9,437 nt of DNA from Flavobacteriales bacterium (lineage in GTDB: Bacteria > Bacteroidota > Bacteroidia > Flavobacteriales > Flavobacteriaceae): positions 1 to 9,437 of the forward strand of contig JALVLX010000166.1 in the NCBI GenBank assembly GCA_027032855.1, given 5' to 3'. The position numbers and the translations under genes are program-made. Of the stretch, positions 6,047-9,437 are shown piece after piece; positions within the stretch are counted from its first letter, which is position 1, and every line of letters starts with the position of its first letter. The notes beneath the pieces were generated by a model, which searched no databases, was not told where the DNA came from, and saw only the letters and a list, made by a program, of their open reading frames with translations.

Positions 6047-7123
6047 CTATTTTTCAACAGTAATGGTATTGACATTATTCAAATCTTCAAATGCTTGCGA
6101 TAAGCGTTTTTTAAACGATACTTCCGCTTCGCGTAACCACTTGCGCGGATCGTAGTATTTTTTATTGGGCAAATCCGCACCTTCGGGATTACCGATTTGG
6201 GTTTTCAAATATTCTTTGTATTTATCAAAATACTCACGTACGCCTGTAGTAAAAGCAAACTGTGTATCCGTATCGATATTCATTTTGATGACACCGTAGC
6301 TAATGGCATCTTTGATATCTTGTAATTCGGAACCACTACCACCGTGAAATACAAAATTAACCGGCGAATCGTCTTTCAAATCAAATTTGTCTTTGATATA
6401 TTTTTGTGAATTTTTAAGAATTTCAGGTCGCAAAACTACATTACCCGGCTTATAGACACCGTGAACATTTCCAAATGAAGCCGCAATGGTAAAGAACGGA
6501 CTGATTTGTTTCAACTGTTCATAAGCGTAAGCTACTTCTTCGGGTTGGGTATAAAGTTTGGCGTTATCCACATCGGTATTGTCCACACCGTCTTCTTCAC
6601 CGCCTGTGATACCCAATTCTATTTCGAGATGCATCTCCAAGGCTTTCATTCTTTGGAGATATTTTTTACTGATTTCAATATTTTCTTCGATGGGCTCTTC
6701 TGACAAGTCCAGCATGTGAGAGCTGTAAAGCGGTTTACCGTTTAGCTTGTAAAAAGCTTCACCGGCATCTAACAGCCCGTCTATCCAAGGTAACAATTTT
6801 TTAGCGGCGTGGTCGGTGTGAATGATAACAGGAACGCCATAGAGTTCTGCCAAATCGTGAATATGTTTAGCACCGGCAACCGCTCCGGCAATGGAAGCTT
6901 GTTGGTTGTCGTTGGATAAGCCTTTCCCGGCATTAAAGTGTGCGCCACCGTTGGAAAATTGAATAATAATAGGTGCATTCATATCGCGCGCGGTTTCTAA
7001 AGCGGCATTTATAGTGTTTGAACCTGTGACGTTTACCGCAGGTATGGCAAAGCCTTTTTCTTGGGCATAAGCCAATAAATCTTGAAGGCTTTGTCCGTAT
7101 ATAATTCCGGGTTGTAATTTCAT
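6047..7123 (-). CDS. fbaA: Class II fructose-bisphosphate aldolase (class IIA, zinc-dependent)
   Basis: Catalyses reversible cleavage of fructose 1,6-bisphosphate to dihydroxyacetone phosphate and glyceraldehyde 3-phosphate in glycolysis and gluconeogenesis, in the cytoplasm. The 358 residues align along their whole length with E. coli FbaA. Catalytic Asp104 and zinc ligand His105 lie in IHTDHAAKK. Further metal-binding residues are Glu169 (LEIELGITGG), His221 (FGNVHGVYKPGN) and His260 (FVFHGGSGS). Catalytic Glu177 is in GGEEDGVDN, and the phosphate-binding KMNIDTDTQ (280-288) is present. The Asn-Lys-Lys-Tyr-Tyr-Asp-Pro-Arg tail block typical of class IIA is intact at 320-327. The stop is TAG; accD follows 32 bp later. 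It is transcribed divergently from ppa across a 328-bp spacer and is the likely first gene of fbaA-accD. Confidence 0.98.
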   Translation of the reverse strand: MKLQPGIIYGQSLQDLLAYAQEKGFAIPAVNVTGSNTINAALETARDMNAPIIIQFSNGGAHFNAGKGLSNDNQQASIAGAVAGAKHIHDLAELYGVPVIIHTDHAAKKLLPWIDGLLDAGEAFYKLNGKPLYSSHMLDLSEEPIEENIEISKKYLQRMKALEMHLEIELGITGGEEDGVDNTDVDNAKLYTQPEEVAYAYEQLKQISPFFTIAASFGNVHGVYKPGNVVLRPEILKNSQKYIKDKFDLKDDSPVNFVFHGGSGSELQDIKDAISYGVIKMNIDTDTQFAFTTGVREYFDKYKEYLKTQIGNPEGADLPNKKYYDPRKWLREAEVSFKKRLSQAFEDLNNVNTITVEK

Positions 7124-7144
7124 AATGATTAATTTTTGGTGAGG

Positions 7145-7152
7145 TAAAATTA
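7145..7152 (-). promoter_or_regulatory. Weak candidate -7 element for fbaA-accD
   Basis: The minus strand reads TAATTTTA, seven of eight positions of TAnnTTTG, ending 21 nt before the fbaA ATG. No clear TTG is found about 20 nt further upstream. The spacing is right for a short leader but the match is imperfect. Confidence 0.3.
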
Positions 7153-7221
7153 CATATTTTTTTTAAAACCGGATTTTAATGGTGTATTTTATTTTTTTTA
7201 ATGTCCGTTCGTGTCGTCCGC

Positions 7222-7270
7222 GTTCGTCCGTAGAGACGTAGCATGCAACGTCTCTACAACACGGATGAAC
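7222..7270. repeat. Nested palindrome (TAGAGACG type)
   Basis: The core 7230-7257 is a 28-bp palindrome: GTAGAGACGT, A, GCATGC, A, ACGTCTCTAC, perfect except for one A/A position. Outside it, GTTCGTCCG (7222-7230) pairs with CGGATGAAC (7262-7270) with one G:T position, with five extra bases (CAACA) on the right. It is much more GC-rich than the flanking DNA. It lies about 100 bp upstream of fbaA and 150 bp upstream of the ppa promoter. Confidence 0.8.
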
Positions 7271-7297
7271 AAAAAAAACAGTAAAAAACCGAAACCA

Positions 7298-7364
7298 ATT
7301 CATCAAATCATCAATATCATCAAATAACCAAATAACCAGATAACCAGATAACCAAATAACCAAT
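7298..7364. repeat. Short-word array, TCATCAAA / TAACCAAA units (copy 1)
   Basis: Tandem degenerate 8- to 9-base words: TCATCAAA, TCATCAATA, TCATCAAA, then TAACCAAA, TAACCAGA, TAACCAGA, TAACCAAA, TAACCAAT. The same words in the same orientation form two further arrays on the other side of ppa (8276-8347 and 8404-8478). Function unknown. Confidence 0.85.
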
Positions 7365-7385
7365 TTCTCAAAAGAAAACTTTTAA

Positions 7386-7404
7386 CTTTCAACCTTCAAC
7401 TTTC
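7386..7404 (+). repeat. Left copy of a 19-bp inverted repeat flanking ppa
   Basis: CTTTCAACCTTCAACTTTC, part of a 7-base AACTTTC array. Its exact reverse complement is at 8165-8183, just past the ppa stop, so the two copies enclose the gene and its promoter. Confidence 0.85.
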
Positions 7405-7419
7405 AACTAAATAAATCCT

Positions 7420-7427
7420 TACCTTTG
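7420..7427 (+). promoter_or_regulatory. -7 promoter element of ppa
   Basis: TACCTTTG is an exact match to the Bacteroidota sigma-A -7 consensus TAnnTTTG and continues GCA, a very common form in flavobacteria. It ends 24 nt before the ATG at 7452. Transcription should start a few bases downstream, leaving a leader of about 20 nt. The -33 TTG is not clear; a TTC at 7395-7397 is the nearest at suitable spacing. The element overlaps a TTG (7425-7427) that could otherwise be read as an earlier start, which rules that start out. Confidence 0.75.
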
Positions 7428-7451
7428 CATCACAAAATAAAAAACATCGTT

Positions 7452-8126
7452 ATGTCAATCAACAGAATCATGGATCCTATTGGCAAATTAATGGGATTGC
7501 GTTACAAATCACACCCTTGGCACGGGATTAATATCGGGACGAAAGCACCAAAAAGTTTAATGGCGTTTATAGAGATGGTGCCGACAGATACCGTAAAATA
7601 TGAAGTGGATAAAGAAAGCGGTTATTTGCGTATTGACCGTCCGCAAAAATATTCCAACGTTGTTCCATCTTTATATGGTTTTATTCCACAGACTTATTGT
7701 GCCGGATTGGTGGCTGAATATGCCAATGAAAAAACAGGACGTAAGGATATTGTAGGAGATAAGGACCCGTTGGATATTTGTGTATTGACCGAAAAAGAAA
7801 TTATGCATGGTGATATTATTGTGCAGTCTAAGCCAATAGGTGGATTTAGAATGATTGACGGCAATGAAGCGGATGATAAAATCATAGCCGTATTGGAAGG
7901 TGATGCGTTATTCGATACATATGACGATGTCAGTGAATTACCCCAATTGATTGTTGACCGGCTCAAACATTACTTTTTGACATATAAAGACTTACCCGGT
8001 AACCCCAGTAATGTGGAAATTACGGATACTTACGGTAAAGAAGAAGCCTTGGAAGTAATCAAACGTTCGATGAAAGATTACCGCAATAAGTTGAACAATT
8101 TGGGAAGCTTGTTACAGGAAGATTAA
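7452..8126 (+). CDS. ppa: Inorganic pyrophosphatase, family I
   Basis: Cytoplasmic Mg-dependent enzyme that hydrolyses the pyrophosphate released by biosynthetic reactions, pulling them forward. With ATG at 7452 it has 224 residues, somewhat longer than the roughly 175-residue E. coli enzyme because of N- and C-terminal extensions. Active-site residues can be matched to the E. coli enzyme: Glu41, Lys49 and Glu51 (FIEMVPTDTVKYEVDKESG), Arg63, the metal-binding Asp103, Asp105 and Asp108 in the signature GDKDPLDICVL, Asp136 and Asp141 in DGNEADDK, and Lys143. Nothing essential is missing. It is a single gene on the plus strand, divergent from fbaA and convergent with lnt, with its own strong promoter. 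It is bracketed by repeat words on both sides. A TTG-started reading nine residues longer is rejected because it would start inside the promoter. Confidence 0.97.
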   Translation: MSINRIMDPIGKLMGLRYKSHPWHGINIGTKAPKSLMAFIEMVPTDTVKYEVDKESGYLRIDRPQKYSNVVPSLYGFIPQTYCAGLVAEYANEKTGRKDIVGDKDPLDICVLTEKEIMHGDIIVQSKPIGGFRMIDGNEADDKIIAVLEGDALFDTYDDVSELPQLIVDRLKHYFLTYKDLPGNPSNVEITDTYGKEEALEVIKRSMKDYRNKLNNLGSLLQED

Positions 8127-8141
8127 TTTGAGTTAAAAGTT

Positions 8142-8164
8142 GCGCTTCGACAACCTCAGCGACC
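8142..8164 (+). repeat. GCGCTTCG..CTCAGCGACC motif, short copy
   Basis: GCGCTTCG (8142-8149), a 5-base joint ACAAC, then CTCAGCGACC (8155-8164). The same two ends occur at 8355-8362 and 8390-8399 around a longer insert. The wording resembles widespread Bacteroidota intergenic CTTCGACAAGCTCAG-type sequences; this is a recollection, not a search result. Confidence 0.7.
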
Positions 8165-8183
8165 GAAAGTTGAAGGTTGAAAG
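8165..8183 (-). repeat. Right copy of the 19-bp inverted repeat flanking ppa
   Basis: GAAAGTTGAAGGTTGAAAG is the exact reverse complement of 7386-7404. It begins 38 bp after the ppa stop codon and directly follows the short GCGCTTCG motif. Confidence 0.85.
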
Positions 8184-8217
8184 TAGCGACATCTGTCATT
8201 TCGAAGGAGGAACGACT

Positions 8218-8251
8218 GAGAAATCTTAACAATAAAGGACAAAGATTTCTC
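8218..8251. repeat. 10-bp perfect inverted repeat GAGAAATCTT / AAGATTTCTC
   Basis: The arms at 8218-8227 and 8242-8251 are separated by 14 bases. It is preceded by TGTCATTTCGAAGGAGGAAC (8194-8213). It could form a weak stem-loop at the end of the ppa transcript, but no T-run follows it on either strand, so it is not called a terminator. Confidence 0.7.
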
Positions 8252-8276
8252 CTCACTCCTCATTCCTCACTCCTCA
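8249..8276. repeat. Four tandem CTCCTCA heptamers
   Basis: CTCCTCA, CTCCTCA, TTCCTCA, CTCCTCA: 28 bp with one changed base. It is pyrimidine-rich on the plus strand, overlaps the end of the preceding inverted repeat, and leads straight into the next word array. Confidence 0.85.
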
Positions 8277-8347
8277 AATAACCAGATAACCAATATCATC
8301 AGTTCATCAATATCACCAAATAACCAATATCATCAAATCATCAATTC
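8276..8347. repeat. TAACCA / TCATCA word array (copy 2)
   Basis: Degenerate 8- to 9-base words as in 7298-7364. Bases 8276-8301 are identical to 8445-8470 (26 bp, direct orientation). The first 17 of these bases are also present at 7330-7346 upstream of ppa. Confidence 0.85.
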
Positions 8348-8354
8348 TTACCCG

Positions 8355-8399
8355 GCGCTTCGGTACAATCCCGATTATCATCGGGATCACTCAGCGACC
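8355..8399 (+). repeat. GCGCTTCG..CTCAGCGACC motif, copy with inserted hairpin
   Basis: The ends match the short copy at 8142-8164, but the joint is 27 bases and holds a perfect 8-bp hairpin: ATCCCGAT (8368-8375), loop TATC, ATCGGGAT (8380-8387). It lies about 90 nt beyond the lnt stop on the lnt transcript; without a U-run it is not a standard terminator. Confidence 0.75.
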
Positions 8400-8403
8400 A
8401 AGC

Positions 8404-8478
8404 TCTTCATCAATTCATCAATATTACCAAATAACCGATTAACCAAATAACCAGATAACCAATATCATCAACTTATCA
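8404..8478. repeat. TAACCA / TCATCA word array (copy 3), ending in the lnt stop codon
   Basis: Same word family as copies 1 and 2. Bases 8445-8470 exactly repeat 8276-8301. The last unit (TTATCAAA) contains TCA at 8476-8478, which on the minus strand is the TGA stop of lnt, so the array abuts the coding region with no gap. Confidence 0.8.
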
Positions 8479-9437
8479 AAGTGTAACTCTCTTCCGCGAG
8501 AAGGCATACAAAAGTAACAATGCCGTCATAAAAATAGCAATTCGCGCCAAGTAATCACCGTGTTTGGTGTAAAAAGTCTGAGCGTCATTGAGGTGAACAG
8601 TTGCGTCTATACTACCGCGTTTATTGTAGGCGAGTGATTTTACAATTGTTCCTGTTTGGTCGATATGTGCCGAGATACCGGTATTGGCGGATTGAACTAA
8701 ATCCCGCCGGTTTTCAATGGCACGTAGCCGCGCAATACTCAAATGCTGCCGGTGCCCTTCGGTGTTGCCCCACCAGCCGTCGTTGGTGATGACCGCCAGC
8801 AGGTTGGCGCCTTTCTTGACATAGTCCGTTACATAGTCACCGTAGATGCTTTCGTAGCAGATAATCGGAGCCACCATGATGGGTGTGCCGGATGCTTTAA
8901 AAACACTGCGTTCTTTTTGTGAAACATTGGAGCCCATGGAAACACCGATAGTTTTGGTAACCCAATCCCCGATCAGAGGTTCTAAAATGTTTCTAAACGG
9001 TGTGTATTCAGCCCCTACAACCAATTTTGATTTGTGATAAATCTGTATGCTGTCATCCGGACTGCCCAAGATTGCCGAATTGTACATGTCATAAAAACGC
9101 CCGCTACGGGATTTGTTGGCTGTTTCGGGAATATTTTGATCATTTTTCGGATACCAATGAATAAAATCAACCCCGGTCAAAATATGTGTTTGATGGTCTT
9201 TTGAAAAATTTTTCATCAACTTGTAAGGAAGTGAATAAGTAAAATCATTGATTTCGGTATATTGTGACAGGGCTGTTTCAGGCGCTACGATTAAGTCTGT
9301 ATCAGGATTGGCAATACTCAAAAAATCTTTGGTTAGTTGTGTGTTGCTATAATCAAATTTATCTTCCCAAGGGTCTAAATTCGGTTGGACTATGGAAACT
9401 TTTGCCATTTGCCCTTTAATTTGATAAGTCTTTTTTA
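8476..9437 (-). CDS. lnt: Apolipoprotein N-acyltransferase, C-terminal part (5' end beyond window)
   Basis: Inner-membrane enzyme that adds the third acyl chain to the N-terminal Cys of lipoproteins, using phospholipid as donor. 319 residues are visible; nine codons upstream of the first in-frame ATG (9406-9408) are open to the edge. The family is about 500 residues or more with an N-terminal multi-helix membrane part, so that ATG is internal. The visible part is the nitrilase-like periplasmic domain. Counting from that Met, the catalytic Glu44 is in VAPETAL, the catalytic Lys126 in YHKSKLVVGAE, and the nucleophile Cys184 in IICYESIYGDY. It continues with ITNDGWWGNTEGHRQH and the final membrane helix (about 286-303), followed by basic Arg-Lys-Arg. 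All three triad residues are present. GC reaches about 60% around 8701-8820, well above the rest of the window. It converges on ppa. Confidence 0.95.
   Translation of the reverse strand, partial: KKTYQIKGQMAKVSIVQPNLDPWEDKFDYSNTQLTKDFLSIANPDTDLIVAPETALSQYTEINDFTYSLPYKLMKNFSKDHQTHILTGVDFIHWYPKNDQNIPETANKSRSGRFYDMYNSAILGSPDDSIQIYHKSKLVVGAEYTPFRNILEPLIGDWVTKTIGVSMGSNVSQKERSVFKASGTPIMVAPIICYESIYGDYVTDYVKKGANLLAVITNDGWWGNTEGHRQHLSIARLRAIENRRDLVQSANTGISAHIDQTGTIVKSLAYNKRGSIDATVHLNDAQTFYTKHGDYLARIAIFMTALLLLYAFSRKRVTL

Larger units (their letters stand above)
7124..7451. other. Divergent intergenic region between fbaA and ppa
   Basis: This spacer has no credible gene. From left to right it holds the A/T-rich fbaA leader with a weak -7 candidate, a run of TCCG-containing words at 7203-7230, a near-perfect GC-rich palindrome (7230-7257) nested in a larger inverted repeat, an 8-base word array (7298-7364), a 7-base AACTTTC array (about 7384-7408), and the strong ppa -7 element (7420-7427). 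The minus-strand reading frame over 7163-7363 is a translation of the word array (Leu-Val-Ile-Trp-Leu repeats), not a gene. Confidence 0.8.
8127..8475. other. Convergent intergenic region between ppa and lnt, made of repeats
   Basis: No gene is seen. Nearly all of the spacer is built from repeats: a GCGCTTCG..CTCAGCGACC motif (8142-8164), the 19-bp inverted copy (8165-8183), a TGTCATTTCGAAGGAGGAAC stretch (8194-8213) leading into a GAGAAATCTT inverted repeat, four CTCCTCA units, two TAACCA/TCATCA word arrays, and a second motif copy carrying an inserted hairpin. None of the hairpins is followed by a U-run, so the point where ppa and lnt transcripts end is not obvious. Confidence 0.8.

Noticed and set aside
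7163..7363. Minus-strand 66-residue open frame
   Set aside because: It starts at the TAACCA/TCATCA word array and runs through the palindrome; the Leu-Val-Ile-Trp-Leu pattern is just the repeat translated. No leader or family resemblance.
8368..8387. Hairpin as an intrinsic terminator for lnt or ppa
   Set aside because: The 8-bp stem is good but no U-run follows on either strand, so it is only reported as part of a repeat.
9406..9408. ATG as the start of a stand-alone 310-residue nitrilase
   Set aside because: The frame stays open upstream to the window edge, and the domain, triad and C-terminal membrane helix are those of Lnt, whose N-terminal membrane part lies outside the window.

Overview
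The window looks like chromosomal DNA from a member of the Bacteroidota, most likely class Flavobacteriia. The DNA is AT-rich (roughly 40% GC by spot counts). No start codon has a Shine-Dalgarno GGAG; the leaders are A/T-rich instead. A textbook Bacteroidota -7 promoter word (TACCTTTG, matching TAnnTTTG) precedes the pyrophosphatase gene. The AccD, MurB, class IIA aldolase and Lnt proteins have the forms I associate with this group. The gene content is almost entirely core housekeeping metabolism and cell-envelope maintenance. I see no phage, transposase, toxin, defence or CRISPR genes.

Layout, left to right. (1) The C-terminal end of an acyl-CoA dehydrogenase on the plus strand (1-411). It converges on a family 2 glycosyltransferase (452-1426, minus) across a perfect hairpin terminator that contains the glycosyltransferase stop codon. 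(2) A minus-strand pair, a class I aminotransferase followed 3 nt later by murB (3759 down to 1516). (3) A minus-strand lipoprotein of the plant-type glutaminyl cyclotransferase family (4900-3872). (4) A 241-bp spacer made mainly of two different repeats. (5) A minus-strand fbaA-accD pair (7123 down to 5142). (6) A 328-bp divergent control region full of palindromes and short-word repeats. (7) ppa, inorganic pyrophosphatase, on the plus strand (7452-8126). (8) A 348-bp convergent spacer built almost wholly from repeat words. (9) The C-terminal nitrilase-like half of lnt on the minus strand, running off the right edge.

How the genes relate: MurB and probably the glycosyltransferase serve the cell wall and surface. 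AccD starts fatty-acid synthesis and Lnt finishes lipoprotein acylation. The glutaminyl cyclotransferase is itself a predicted lipoprotein, so it is a likely Lnt substrate. It would cyclise N-terminal Gln on exported proteins, which fits the known Bacteroidota habit of leaving Gln at signal peptidase I cleavage sites. FbaA and Ppa are central metabolism.

I did not find a convincing undescribed gene system. The unusual material is of three kinds: an AccD with no cysteine at all, so that its zinc ribbon cannot be built; a dense and varied set of intergenic repeat elements, including a 19-bp inverted pair flanking ppa; and a strong contrast between very common CCGG and apparently absent GGCC.
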